Made by a program: the position numbers and the translations under genes
Source: Paracentrotus lividus
Lineage: Eukaryota; Echinodermata; Echinoidea; Camarodonta; Echinidae
Reading direction: 5' to 3'
Assembly (NCBI GenBank): GCA_940671915.1
Contig: CALNVZ010001744.1
Location: 85,476 to 149,475 of the forward strand
DNA length: 64,000 bases
Part shown: positions 12,300 to 23,871 of the stretch, piece after piece
Layout: the number at the start of each line of letters is the position of its first letter
Numbering within the stretch: the first letter of the stretch is position 1
Notes under the pieces: model-generated
Told to the model about the DNA's origin: nothing
What the model saw: only the letters and a program-made list of their open reading frames with translations
The model's database searches: none

Positions 12300-12545
12300 T
12301 TATATATCAAACGTAAAGGAATTTTTAACGCCGTTGGGATGTTAAATAGACAATTAATTTTATTCATTTGTCTCCAACGGTAGAAACCATGCAAATTGGT
12401 TTAAACACACGCAACTGCTGTGTGATAAATACTGGAACCAGACAGCTATGAAAAAAAATCATAGGCTGCCCGGGCGGGATTCGAACCCACGACCTGTGGA
12501 TTGCTAGACCAACGTCATAACCGCTAGGCCACCGGAGTGCCCGTA
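12300..12545 (-). mobile_element. tRNA-derived SINE
   Basis: Read on the minus strand, 12,542-12,464 folds like a tRNA head. It has box A TGGCCTAGCGG (12,531-12,521) and a perfect box B GGTTCGAATCCC (12,488-12,477), the two parts of an RNA polymerase III internal promoter. Its ends do not form a proper acceptor stem and a body of about 160 bp follows, so this is a SINE and not a functional tRNA. The tail carries a dyad of CCAACGGCGTT. The tail sequence is repeated directly at 12,580-12,660. Confidence 0.7.
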
Positions 12546-12579
12546 GTGATCAAGGTTCATACTATCCCATATACATGAA

Positions 12580-12660
12580 CATCAAACGTGAAGGAATTTT
12601 TAACGCCGTTGGGATGTTAAATAGACAATTAATTTTATTCATTTGTCTCCAACGGCGTAT
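12580..12660 (-). repeat. Second copy of SINE tail sequence
   Basis: About 78 bp (AAGGAATTTTTAACGCCGTT through TCTCCAACGG) is nearly identical to 12,309-12,382. The pair brackets the tRNA-like head. It may be a truncated second SINE copy in the same orientation, or a local duplication. It is too long for an ordinary target duplication. Confidence 0.65.
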
Positions 12661-12739
12661 AAAGATACTAAATAGGGTTTATGATGCACAATTATCTACA
12701 ATTTTTTATGCTAGAAATTTATTTCATATATCTTTTAAA

Positions 12740-13985
12740 ACTCTAAATTTTCGGCTCGCGCTTCGCGCTCGCTGATACTAAATCATAATGCACAAATAAC
12801 TCAAATTTTTACCTCTAAATTTTCAGCTCGCGCTTCGCGCTCGCGGATACTAAACCACATAAATGCACAAATAACACCAATTTCGAACTCAATCTTTTTA
12901 GGCTCGCGCTTTGCGCTCGCAGATACCACCAATTCAGTAGGATTATAATCATGCGCGTATTCGGGGGGGCTTTACGGCCCAGGGCCCTCCGGTAGGCGCC
13001 CGAAAGGCGCCAAAATGCCTCAAAGGCGCCCAATCGACCTTAGGGGCGCCAATCGATGATCAAAATGGAATTTTTTTTTTTTTTAATAAAAAAAAAGAAA
13101 AAAATATACATGATTTGACCGATTGGCAACTTATACCTACCCCTACAGCTAATCTATAACCTTTTGGCCGAAGGTAAAAAAAAATACAACACCTCCCCCC
13201 CCCCCCCTCCGCTTATCGCTCGGCCAGCGTAACGTGAAAAAAATGGAGTGTACTTTTTGCTTGCCCGTACCAAGGAAAAGATAGGATGTACCTTTTTGGA
13301 TCCACCACTGGGGGGGGGGGCGCCAAAATTGAAATCACATAGGGCCCCGCGGGTGCCAAATCCTGGATACGCGCCTGATAAATGTACAATAATTCAAGGT
13401 TTACCTCAAAATATTTGGCTCGCGCTTCGCGCTCGCTTTGCTTTTTTTTCATTAATGAATACCAAACACATTCTTAAAAGCATCAATTAAAATGCAAATT
13501 TTGTTGGGGCACCCCCTATTCATCCTATAACATTTCTTTTATGCTCTGATCTCAAATACCCCTTTAAAGAAAAATACTCCTTTTTCATCTCGACCCCCCC
13601 CCCCACTTTCAACTCGTTCCTCCCGCTCTGGATAACAACTTGGGCATAACATGCTGTTTTTTCCAGGTACTAAAGGCATAGTTTGCGCTCGCAGCTTCTG
13701 ATGTAATTATAATGCGGGTAATAATCGTATTCAGGTGGCAATTTAAAAAACATATTCAAACACTAAAGTGTTGTTTAAAATATTCCGATTTTTTTTTTTT
13801 TTTGGCTATATTATTATTTTTTTTTATAGGAGTAAAAATGAAACTGTTAAATTCCTCGTTTTAGGTCAGTATAGCCTATATCGGGAATGTTTTAAACTCG
13901 CGCTTCGCGCTCGTTTGCTCGCGTCCGCCGCAAGACTTTGTTTTCCAAAGTTGCCCCCCCCCTCTGGGAAAACCTGGATCCGCGC
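12740..13985. repeat. Degenerate repeats with CGCGCTTCGCGCTCGC motif
   Basis: GCTCGCGCTTCGCGCTCGC recurs near 12,753, 12,824, 12,900, 13,418 and 13,896. Between them are GGGCGCC-rich stretches and C or G homopolymers. The block contains ATCCTGGATACGCGCCTGA and ACCTGGATCCGCGCCTGA, which match TIR-like ends elsewhere (34,932-35,067; 45,925). It is probably piled-up short DNA elements; there are no genes. Confidence 0.6.
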
Positions 13986-13989
13986 CTGA

Positions 13990-15950
13990 ATTGCTGATTA
14001 TAACCTAATGGGAGGGGTTCCTTAGGGCTTAAGCAAAGCAATATCATGTGCATTCTTGGAAAATGGTTGGTCCACAGGGTCAGCCTTCGATTGTAGGCGG
14101 AGATATCGAGGAGATCTGTGAAGTAGGAAGCTATGTCTTGATTACAGTCTCTTGTTGCACGGATTACGATTGTATAGGGGATGTGGGGGGGGGTATTCTT
14201 CTGTTCCACCTGGGATGTAACTTCTTGTCTGATGTGAAGAGGAGCTATACCTGATATTCCAGATCTTGTAGGGCGTAGACATCCAGTAATAGCTCTACTT
14301 GCAGTGTTCAAGAATGGGTCTAACTTTATAGCATGAGATTACTTACTCCAGACTAGTGCAACATATTCTGCAGCAGAGAAACACAGAGCAAGGGCTATGG
14401 TCCGAATGGTTCTGGCATCCGTTTCCCATTTGGCAAGCTTTCTGAGGATGTTATTCAAGGCTCCTACTTTTGCATTTGACTATAAAATGTAGTGCTTATA
14501 CGTGGGGAAACGATCTAAAGTTATGCCTAGGTAGATTGGTGCAGGGGCATGTTTGAGTTGTTTTCCATATCATCTGACCTTGAGTTGTCGTTGGGCACTT
14601 TATTCTTGAAATGAAAACGCTTATTTGAGTCTTCTCGGAATTTGCTAGCAAGTTACGGCATAGTGCTGATTTAAACCTTAAACATGTTAAAGGCATCGCT
14701 GATAGATTTTTAAACTTCTTCAAAGGAATGTTCCTGTGACGCAATGCAGAGGGCGTCAGCATACAAGAAACTATTTGTATTGGGGTGTATTGGTTCGTCA
14801 TTGGTATACACGTTGAAGAGCAGAGGGGCAAGGACTCTCCCTTGTTGGAGGCCAGGTTTAGAGGCCAGGTCTGGAGTACCTTGTCAGCTTCACATCGTTT
14901 CTTATCTCAAAAAATTACGAATGAGAATTAATCCTATGATTTACGGTGTCGTAGGCTGCTGAGAGGTCACCGAAAGCTGCAAGGGCCCTTGCTCAAACCT
15001 ATCCTCCATGTGCTGTGTGAGGTTCAAGAGTTTTCTAGTACAGGACATTCGTGACCGGAAACCTTCCTGTTCAGGAATGAGGTCATCAACAATGGAGGCA
15101 ATGGAGGCAATACGGTTAAAAAAAATAATAAATAAATAATAAAATAATAAAATAAATAAATATGAATCTTTCAAAGAGCTTGTACGTATGACATAGTTGG
15201 GAGACGGGTCTAAAGCTCTATTAATAGGAATGGCTGGATTTTTTCCCGGTTTAAGCAGGGCGGAAACGACTGTTGATTTTCTCGGGATTGTATTCTATTC
15301 ATGTCATTGTTCGGCATGTCAAACTGCCACTGAAGCACAACTGGTCCAATTAGGTGTTTGATCTGTTTGCAGAGAATGTCATCAAGGCCTGCATCCTTGT
15401 TCTTCGTGGTCTTGACACCATCACACACCTTTTTCATACTTTTCATACAAAGGTCTTGTCAAGTTTTTGGGCCCTTGGAAGCATACTTCAGCATCTTTGG
15501 GATGCTTCGCTGTTCTGGAATGGTGATCATTTTTTCCCCGATTGTTCACAAAGAGCTGGTTGGTGGGCAACTTGGACAGCGGTGACTTGTGTTCTTGATT
15601 GGGTTTTTGTGTAGTCATTTCCTAGAATCTGAATTGTTATCTAGGCTTTCTTACTGCTGTATGTCATATCCGTTGACTGTATGAATTATTGCCATTTTCT
15701 CTGTCCACTTTCCATAATGACTGTGGTAAGGATCTCACCACATTCACTTTGAAAGTGTTTTACATAACCATTGTAATGCACCCTGAAGTCATCAGACAAG
15801 CCTGGTGTATTGCTTGTGCGGTAGCTTCGTGGGATGTTTTGTTTTGAGGACTTCTTACAAAGGTGTCATAGTCAGTTGGCATTGTCGGAAGGTCTTGAAT
15901 CCATAGTCCAAATTTAATGCAAACTGTTCCCAGCTTCAAGTTGAACGGCG
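13990..15950 (-). pseudogene. Non-LTR retrotransposon ORF2 relic (reverse transcriptase)
   Basis: Minus-strand translation in broken frames gives, in the order expected for a LINE ORF2: a pre-RT segment (near 15,800-15,600); AGLDDILCKQIKHL (about 15,390); the RT segment IVDDLIPEQEGFRSRMSC (about 15,090) with LLNLTQHMEDRFEQG; GRVLAPLLFNVYTNDEPIHP (about 14,840); and a catalytic box read as YADALCIA (about 14,775), where the second Asp of the usual YADD is Ala. A C-terminal segment MNTASRAITGCLRPTR follows (about 14,310-14,260). Several frameshifts and stops make it dead. It is the same family as the fragment at 49,610-50,335. Confidence 0.78.
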
Positions 15951-16019
15951 ACGGAAGCCGCTTTCACCAGACTGGTGGGCGAAGGCCCACAATATGTCTT
16001 CTGGAGGCAAAGACTTAAC

Positions 16020-16830
16020 TAGCTGGGAGAGGGAATAAGAAAAAATATTAAGAGATTAAAGGAGATGCAAAGGGGCTGACATAGTAAAATAGGAAAAGGA
16101 GAAGGGGCTGAAATAGCATCGATTTGTCTTCACCGTCGCGGCGCTGCCAATCAGGCGGCGCAAAATGTCTTCACTGGTGCCAGTATTATAGTCAAGCGGC
16201 GCTGATTAGTCTTGTTCTGCGCCAATTAGCTCACGGTTCTTGTCCGATACCGGTGTTGGAATCAAGTGGCGCTGATGTTAAAGCAGGCGGCGCTGATTTG
16301 GTCTTAATGCTACAGTCACACAGACACTTACGTTGAGTTACGTCCGGTTGCGTCTAAAAATTATTTTCTTTTCTGCGGATCCCCACGGACGCCTACCAGT
16401 CGTAGTAAGCAGTGGAAATATTGATAACTTCATTCATCCAGTAAAACAAAGAAATACATAAGAAATGATAGAATAGAAGATGAAATAAGATTAAAACAAC
16501 AAAAACGTATCTATACGTAAATGTCTGTGTGACTGCAGCATTTCCGGCGTCTGTGTTCTAATCATGAGGCGTTGGTTAATCTTTAACGACGCTGGTATTC
16601 GAATCAAGTGGCGCCGATTAGCATACGGTTCTTGCCCGGCGATGGTGGTTTAATCCATCAACACCACAAGTCTTGCACATTGCCTAAAAGAGAATTTCCT
16701 ACCCACGGTTCATGGAACAAGCCGATTATTTTTCAACGGCGCTGCCACTGAGGCGGCGCATATTGTCCTCACCGCTACCAGCGTCTGAATCAAGTGGCAC
16801 CGATAATTAAAATCATCAAAATAGGATGAG
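16020..16830. repeat. Degenerate GGCGGCGC / CAAGTGGCGCTGAT repeats
   Basis: Irregular copies of AATCAAGTGGCGCTGAT and AGGCGGCGCAAA occur at 16,140-16,300 and resume at 16,560-16,800, interrupted by a MITE at 16,307-16,541. This is old tandem structure without genes. Confidence 0.55.
16307..16541. mobile_element. MITE with ATGCTACAGTCACACAGAC ends
   Basis: The two 19-bp ends are inverted copies with one mismatch. Almost all of the 235-bp body is repeated at about 24,749-24,985 inside the first CACTA-like element. It is non-coding. Superfamily unassigned. Confidence 0.7.
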
Positions 16831-16934
16831 AAATAACAAAGTTTTGATTTTCCCGAACGAAATAGTATTTTTCAATTATTCATTATTATTTCTGTTTTTA
16901 AGTATAACCTTTCAGTGTTGTACTTGTTATATAT

Positions 16935-17185
16935 TGGGCCCCCAACCAAACCTTGAATTAGGATGCAAATGTCGTGAGTTCGATTCCCGGCATCGGCACT
17001 TCCACTCCACCCAGGTGCAAATGGGTACCCAGGAGGATAATTCCATATGGGCACCTATTGATGCATGGCAGCCAGGCAAGTACGGAATGAATCCTGTGAA
17101 CGGGGTAATAACATTCTCTAAAGAGTGTTTAGCAGTTTAACTGGAAAAGCGCTATATAATATAACCAGATATTATTATTATTATT

Positions 17186-17226
<41 letters not shown>
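16935..17226 (+). mobile_element. SINE with (ATT)n tail
   Basis: A box B-like GAGTTCGATTCCC lies at 16,976-16,988, followed by a conserved-looking body (TGGGTACCCAGGAGG; GAAAAGCGCTATATAAT) and an ATT-rich microsatellite tail at 17,168-17,226. Box A is weak or lost. AAGCGCTATATAA resembles the body of the SINE at 54,529-54,836. The frame at 16,826-17,140 is a SINE shadow. Confidence 0.6.
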
Positions 17227-17227
<1 letters not shown>

Positions 17228-17399
17228 TAATATTATCAACCCTTGATCCGCCATTGTGAAAGGGATTTAAATACCCTTAATAAGTGCAAAATCCAAGCAG
17301 GTAATAATGGAAGAGCACATAATTAGTAGTAAAGCTAAGTAATCAGAATGATTACGAATATAATACACATATCTAATTCCGTTAAAATAATTTTGATTT

Positions 17400-19660
17400 G
17401 TACCATGAATTAAAAAAAAAAAACGTTAACCATGTCGTTTTACAAATAAAAAAACGTTTTTATTTACAAATAAATATAAGAAATATAGAAATATACTTAC
17501 TTCGATTGTTAGAACCTCAAAAAAAATGTACTATGGGGAGCTATTTGAAAAGGATAAGTCTAACAGCAAAGAAAACCTGGAAACATATAAACGAACTATT
17601 GAACAAAAATAACTCCTGTGATAAAAGCACAAAAATAGAAAAAATAAAATCTGAAATTTGATGGTGTACCATGTGAATACACATCTCCAAAGGACATTGC
17701 TAATGTCATTAATGACTTTTTTGTCACATAGGAAAAAATTAGCTAGTAAAATCGATTCAAATGTAATCATACAGAATATTTGAAAATGAACGTCAATCTA
17801 AATCTTTCTTTTTCTCACCGGTGATCAGCTCAGAAGTGAAAAACTTAATTATGAATCTTGATCAATCAAAAGCATGTGGTTATGATAATATACCTGCTAG
17901 GCTTTTATTTAATGCAGTAGACTATGTCTGTGAACCACTTACACATGTATTTAATGTATCATTCTGACAGGTGTTTCCCCAAAAATATGAAAATAGCTAA
18001 AGTGATCCAATATATAAAAAAGGATTGAAATGTTACCTGGCAATTATCGACCTATTTCGATATTACCAATTATAAGTAAAGTATTTGAAAAAATAGTGAA
18101 TGCTCGCTTGATGAAGTTTCTGAATACAAACAAAATTCTTCGCGAACATCAATATGTTTCAGAAATGGTTATAGTACAAAACTCTCGCTGATAAATTTTG
18201 ATAAACGAATTAACACATTTCACTGACGAGGGTAGAATAACTGTTGGAATTTTTATAGACTTTGCCAAAGCATTTGATACATCGATCATACAGTGCTGCA
18301 AAATAAGCTGAATCATTATGGCATACGAGGACTTCCATTAAACTGGTTTAAAAATTACCTGGATAACAGAAATCAGATATGTTTGTTATGATGGTATGGA
18401 ATCTCAGAGAAAAGAAATTACACGTGGGTCACAGGGTTCAGTCTTAGGACCAACTCTCTTTTTACTATATATAAATGATTTATCAAATTCCTCTTCATAT
18501 TTCAAATTTCGTTTATTTGCTCGATGATTCGAGCCTGTTTCACACATTTGACAAAGGAGATAATAGAATACAACTAGGAGAAGTAAATAAACACCTATCA
18601 GATGTTGTCACTTGGTGTGAAGCTAATAAAACTTACTATAAATGTATCCAAAACAAATTATATGCTTTTTTAGAATAGAGGTAAAAATATATTAACTTCA
18701 GAGCAGTTGGAAATAAAAGGTAAAGTTTTGAACTTAGTTGATACAGTGTCATTTATAGGTCTTAATATTGATGAGAAACTTAACTGGGAGAAACATATTA
18801 ATAATGTATGTAATGTTGTCAGCAAAAAAGCAGGTATTCTGTACAGAATCAGACATTATGTATCGAAAAAGATATGGTCATGTTATACAATGCATTTATT
18901 TTACCGCACATTACTTATGGATTAGAAGTCTGGGGAGCTGCAAAACAAAACATTCCTTAGTCGAATTTTGGTCATACAAAAGAGGATTTACTCGTGTTAT
19001 ATTATTCAAATCCTTCAATCATCACTCAGCTCCTTTGTTTTCTGAGTTATCGATTCTAGATATTTTTAAGCAATATCGTCTCATGGTTGCAACATTCGTG
19101 CATGATTTGTTGAATAACAAACTTCCTCATCGTTTCATTGATTATTTCTCATTTTAAACACCCTTACGAGACAAGAAACAACGAAAATAAGAATATTACA
19201 CTCATCAAAGTAAGGACAAATCTTTTGAAAACAGTCTGTTTCGTATTCAGTGCTGTCATATGGACGCTCTTCCAAATGATATTAGAAAAATTAAATCACG
19301 GAAAACTTTTAGACAATCATATAAGGCAATTCTTCTTGCAGAGTATTTCATTTATTTAATAATTTCGTATGTAAATAGTGTAAATACTGTAAAATACGAT
19401 GTAATAATTTGTACATATGTTTTAAATATGATGTAAATATTTTGTACATATGTTTTAAATATGATGTAATAATTTGTACATATGTTTATTTTTATGTAAA
19501 TGTATATATTAATCACAGTAAGCAAACTAGACGGGCCAACCTAGACTAGCTTAGCTATTGTTGGCTCCATTTACCAAATGCATATTTATATTGAATTCTG
19601 TTTATGTATATTTTTTGCAATGTTGGTAATAAATAATACAAATACAATACAATACAAAAA
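17400..19660 (+). pseudogene. Non-LTR retrotransposon relic (CR1/jockey-like RT)
   Basis: Three-frame reading gives a nearly continuous LINE ORF2: a pre-RT segment with TAKKTWKHINELLNKN (17,570); LDQSKACGYDNIPARLL (17,860); ISILPIISKVFEKIVNARLM (18,060); GIFIDFAKAFDT (18,250), which carries the first catalytic Asp; HYGIRGLPLNWFKNYL (18,315); and FIGLNIDEKLNWEKHINN (18,750). The C-terminal part with SELSILDIFKQYRLM (19,045) follows. The YADD box is decayed near 18,520. Frameshifts and stops abound. The 3' end has ATTTTGTACATATG repeats and an AATAC-rich tail. It lies wholly within the intron before the transmembrane exon. Confidence 0.8.
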
Positions 19661-19699
19661 ATACAAATCGAAATAAGCTTACACTCATTTTCCTCACAG

Positions 19700-19793
19700 T
19701 CGTACCGATCGTTGCCATACTCGTGCTTGGTCTTCTTGTAACGATATTCGTATTATGTCTGCGGGTTGGTGGAGATGATACATCAAGGAAAGG
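19700..19793 (+). CDS. Transmembrane exon with two possible donors
   Basis: The acceptor TTTTCCTCACAG precedes this exon. Phase 1 from the Ig exon gives GTC at the junction and continues in frame into a hydrophobic run of about 22 residues (VVPIVAILVLGLLVTIFVLC), followed by the basic stop-transfer LR and then VGGDDTSRKG. This is a single-pass type I transmembrane segment. The strong donor AGG/GTAAGT after 19,793 leaves phase 2. A weaker internal donor GTTG/GTGGAG after 19,768 leaves phase 1. These phases match two different downstream exons: phase 2 matches the short tail exon at 50,837 and phase 1 matches the linker exon at 43,932. The join to the Ig exon is well supported by phase and topology; the choice of donor is inference. 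Confidence 0.72.
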
Positions 19794-19829
19794 GTAAGTT
19801 ATTACCAATTTTCAGGGGAATTTGTTTGT

Positions 19830-20015
19830 TCGTAACTATTTATCATTAATTTCGCCCAATGGGATCGCCTGCGCTCAGTACTCATGGTACTTAATGGGTA
19901 GAGTCTCAGTCAGAGTTTGTTTCACTCGTATCAGGACATCTCCCCCGGAGGACAACTCCCCGCAGCACAACTACCCCGCAGGACAAGTCCCCCGGAGGAC
20001 AACTCAACCATTCTG
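19830..20015 (+). repeat. Repeat pair with minisatellite arm
   Basis: About 90 bp (TTTCGCCCAATGGGATCGCC to CAGTCAGAGTTTGTTTCACT) is nearly identical to 21,810-21,900. It is followed by units of CCCCCGGAGGACAACT, the reverse complement of the array at 21,460-21,800. It starts 37 bp after the transmembrane exon. This suggests one element with minisatellite ends. Confidence 0.65.
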
Positions 20016-20019
20016 GATA

Positions 20020-21455
20020 ACAGATCGACATGCACTCGTTAATTTTAGCTCCATTTGCGATTTTTTTTTTTTTTTTTTAAATTATTTTTTAATTTTTTAA
20101 ACCGAAATAGCCATTCATGGAAATACAAAATCTTTGGCAATTTTGTTTTTTTTCCGGCGAAGGGTGTTAAAGTTGGCAGCTATAGAGGCGTACTACTATT
20201 CTAACCGAATTTTATCGTCAAAAGAGAGAGAGATATCAACTTTAATCTTAAATCTCCATAGGAAGATGATCTGATTAGATTTGAGAGTATGTAGGTCAAT
20301 GGTCAGGCCCGTAACTAGGATTTTTGCGGGTGTTCGAAATCTGAAAAAAAAATGAACCTTTTGAAGGGATGATTCATGAGCGCAAAGCGCGAGCCAAAAT
20401 TTTTGACTAAAAAATGACCCGAAGCAATATATTTTTACTTTTATGGTTCTATTTTTGCTGTTGTTATTTTTTGCAAACGGTGACGATTATCTTTCTTTTA
20501 CCAAAAAAAAAAAAAAAAAAAAAAAAAGGATTTTCAAGCGCGAATCGTCAAGTGGAAAATTTTATATAAAACCTCTTCAATATAATACAAAAATACATGT
20601 ACATAATTTGATACAAGGGTATTGTTTCGTTTTGTTTTGGCTTGTTTCAGGAAATGTTTTAGAATTATAAATATTTTCATCGGATATGTTGACGGAAATG
20701 CTGAAAAATTGGTTGATATACCGAGATGTTTTAATTTTTTTCATACCAACACTAGTTGCAATAACACCCTCTTATGATAGCGATGACATGGCATGAATGC
20801 AAAGCTGTGCAAGTGCATACTTATGAACACACACCGTTCAGATATAACAATTGTCTGTAAATTCTTAAACCCAATGACAATGATTGTATTACATTATTCC
20901 TTGAAAAACGACAAAACAAGTGATGATGTTGGAATTGAGTTTTGTGAATTTCTTTTTTGGATAAATAAAAATTGTGTTCTCGTTTAAACTTTTGCGCCCA
21001 TTCTAATTTGTTTAGGGTGTGATTAATTATTAATTAAAGCTTAATTATCGTGGCTCACCCCCCCCCCTTGCTGAAGACGACTAGAAATATGTAGGCCAAC
21101 TCGCCCTTTATGCTCTCTTCTACTCCTGTAGCTTCATATTTAAGTTCCCCATTTAGCTTCCTTCCCTTTTTTCAACATTTCTTTTATTTCTTGCATTTTC
21201 ATTAATTTTCCTTTTCTGAGGGTCACATTTCGTTGGGATACCTATGAATCTGCCAAACCTAACAACCTTTTGAGGGAAGGAGTAGCCATTCATAGATTGG
21301 AAGGGGTGGTTCCAATGGATGATTAGCAATTAAACAACCATTCCCATCCTCGCTTGTCATTACAGAAGGGTTACCCCATGCGAAAAGTAATGTTATAATT
21401 GTAACAGAAAGAAAAACCAAGGGCTTGGCATAAAATCAATAGTTATAAAGCATTT
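20020..21455. other. No gene recognised
   Basis: This is intron sequence with A and T homopolymers (20,060-20,080; 20,502-20,527), one GCGCAAAGCGCGAGCC motif at 20,381, and a C run at 21,058-21,067. Nothing coding is convincing. Confidence 0.4.
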
Positions 21456-21459
21456 AAAG

Positions 21460-21805
21460 TTAGGGGAGATGTCATCCGGGGAGTTGTCCTTAGGGAGACC
21501 TATTCTCCGGAGGAGATGTCCTCCGGGGGAGTTGTCCTCCAGGGGAGTTGTCCTGCGGGGAGTTGTCCTCCGGGGGAGCTGTCCTCAGGGGGTGTTGTCC
21601 AGGGGGAAGTCGTCCTCCGTGGGAGTTGTCCCTGGGGGAAGCTGTCCTCCGGGGGACTCGTCCTTGGGGGGACCTGTCCTCCGGGGGAGATGTCCTGCGG
21701 GGGACCTGTCCTCCGGGGGAGCTGTCCTCCGGGGGAGTTGTCCTCCAGGGTAGCTGTCCTCCGGGAGTTGTCCCGGGGGAGTTGTCCTCCGGGGGAGATG
21801 TCCTA
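21460..21805 (+). repeat. Minisatellite, GGGGGAGTTGTCCTCC units
   Basis: About 20 tandem units of 16-18 bp of the form GGGGGAG(T/C/A)TGTCCTCC. Because the unit avoids stops, several long Gly/Ser/Pro-rich frames appear on both strands; they are not genes. It ends with TGTCCTAGAAC, which also ends the related array at 28,820-29,010. Confidence 0.88.
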
Positions 21806-21959
21806 GAACCATTTATCATTCATTTCGCCCAATGGAATCGCCTGCGTTCAGTACTCATGGTACTTAATGGGTAGAGTCTCAGTCAGAGTTGGTTTCACTT
21901 TGAGTTTCGAATGCCCTGTGAAACAATAATATAAATTATGATCTTTAAATATAAACAGG

Positions 21960-22210
21960 TATAATTTTGTAATCAAGTAGACAATGAGAGAAAGCACTCG
22001 AGAAGCAGAAGATTGTAGATTGTAAAGTAAACCAACAGAATGGATCCCGCTTCCACCTCAAACCAGGTACAAAGGAAGCATACGTTGCATCCTTCTTTCC
22101 AAGGACTATCAGGGATTGGAACAACCTGAGGACGGATCCAGCGAAATCACACTCTCTCGAGGCATTCAAGGCCTCACTGAGAAAGGTGTGATAGTACATC
22201 AAGAGACATT
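21960..22210 (+). pseudogene. LINE ORF2 C-terminal fragment
   Basis: The + strand reads ASFFPRTIRDWNNL (about 22,100), then a segment with SLEAFKASLRKV ending at TGA near 22,190. SFFPRTI-x-x-WN-x-L followed by an FK-x-x-L helix is the C-terminal signature of many non-LTR retrotransposon ORF2 proteins. The fragment is 5'-truncated, as usual for LINEs. Confidence 0.7.
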
Positions 22211-22479
22211 TTTTTTTTACTTGCACCATGTATTACACGCACACAATAGATATGGGCGTGCACACCCATTGACCCAAACAGCCATCCACAGTGCGTAATC
22301 TTCAGACTGACATGAAGCAGCACTATACTGAAAGAAGATGAAGAAGTATACAGTGTATTCATGAATAAGCAATGATGAATTTCGAAACTGACTCAATACT
22401 CGCAGTTAAAAATAAATTTTAGTTAAAGTTTTGCGCATTCAATAATGGATTATTTGGGTTTGTGCATTTTTTTTAAAAT

Positions 22480-22593
22480 TATTTATTTATTTTCATTCAG
22501 TTATTTTCATCGATTTTTAATTTTTTTTTATTATATTATCATTATTTACTTATTTTTATTTTTATTATTATTTATTTATTTTATTATTATTTT

Positions 22594-22652
<59 letters not shown>

Positions 22653-22661
22653 TTATTATTA

Positions 22662-22718
<57 letters not shown>

Positions 22719-22765
22719 TATTTATTAATTTTTAATTTTTTTAAAATTTTTTTTTTGAGGGGGGG
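22480..22765. repeat. TTTA / TTA microsatellite and poly-G
   Basis: TTTA units (about 22,586-22,650) pass into TTA units (to about 22,720), followed by a G run at 22,759-22,773. The frame here is a microsatellite shadow. Confidence 0.9.
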
Positions 22766-23507
22766 GGGGGGGGAGGTGTTTGTTTCTTTTCATATGTTTC
22801 TTCTTTCTTTTTTTCATTGAGTCGGGTACAATAACTTCCCTGTGATTTCATTCCACGCAAGGTTATTACCTATGGGATTACCGGAAACGACTTTTATCGG
22901 AAAAAAAGTGAGATATTCCTGGGTAACTCGTGTTACAAATATTAGATTATTATAGACCTTTATCTTTTAAACTGTTAGGATCTACAAGTTACTTAAGTTA
23001 CTTTTTGCATCGTATGTAAAGCAGACGTAGAGACTGACCAAATGGATTTTTTTAAAAAGAAAAGAAAATGTTACCAAGCTTGTTCCGATTCTCGGGTCGT
23101 CGAACTTCGGTAACTGCCGTTTCGTAAAGCTGGCGTCACACTGTCCCGATGTTTAGGTGCGATGGTTATACGAAGGGGTCATTTTTAGGGTTCGGGCAAA
23201 GTTTAGAAGGTTACACGATGGCACTATGAATCATATGCGAAGGTAATATGAAGTTTACCCGAAGGACACACGAATGTCAATCCACGTCGTTTCGGATCCA
23301 AGATTGCCGAATTGAATACATTCTGTGGGGGCTAATTGACTTGGGACAATAGAGACTTTATCATGTTTCCGTATGGGCTAATACGTTTTTCTAAAGAAAG
23401 CATCACGTGACCTCCTTATCGTAAAAAAATCTTCACCAGATTCAGACCGCGAGAAATTCAATAGCTGATCATACACTGTCCGTCATACAGATGGAATATT
23501 ATTATTA

Positions 23508-23539
<32 letters not shown>

Positions 23540-23574
23540 TATTATTATTTTTTTTTTTTTACTTTGCCGCTATA

Positions 23575-23755
23575 GCGACATGATTTTGCTCCGGCTTTAA
23601 TTTCTTGAATATCTTTGTCCCTGCTTTTACTTTCGGGACCCTGGATATTTTTTGAACATTTTCCAAACCCTTCACGAAGATTTTTTTTTCTTCCAAAAAA
23701 AGTTTTGTCAACCCCCATGATGGTCATTTTTTTCCTTCTCATTTTGGGACCCCTT
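23575..23755. repeat. Dispersed repeat, inverted copy at 26.4 kb
   Basis: About 175 bp (TTTTGCTCCGGCTTTAATTTC through ATTTTGGGACCCC) reappears inverted and diverged at 26,398-26,580. The two copies flank the first CACTA-like element. Frames on both strands of the two copies are not alike enough to suggest coding. Confidence 0.55.
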
Positions 23756-23871
23756 TTATGGTTACCCTGCCGATCAAGCCAACCCCTCCCCCCCCCCCCC
23801 CAGGAAACCCGTTTGAGGTGTACTGTTTATATTGGTTTTTAAGGATAATATAGATTTACGGGGAAAGGCTT

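Noticed and set aside
12464-12542. tRNA gene on the minus strand
   Set aside because: Box A and B are good but the acceptor stem does not pair properly and a SINE body follows. The same argument applies to 54,765-54,836.
21469-21874. Overlapping Gly/Ser/Pro-rich frames on both strands
   Set aside because: They are read-throughs of a 16-18 bp minisatellite that lacks stops; all frames give the same low-complexity repeat.
22445-22735. Long Ile/Leu/Phe/Tyr frame resembling a membrane protein
   Set aside because: It is a TTTA/TTA microsatellite translated; the same applies to 36,817-37,104.
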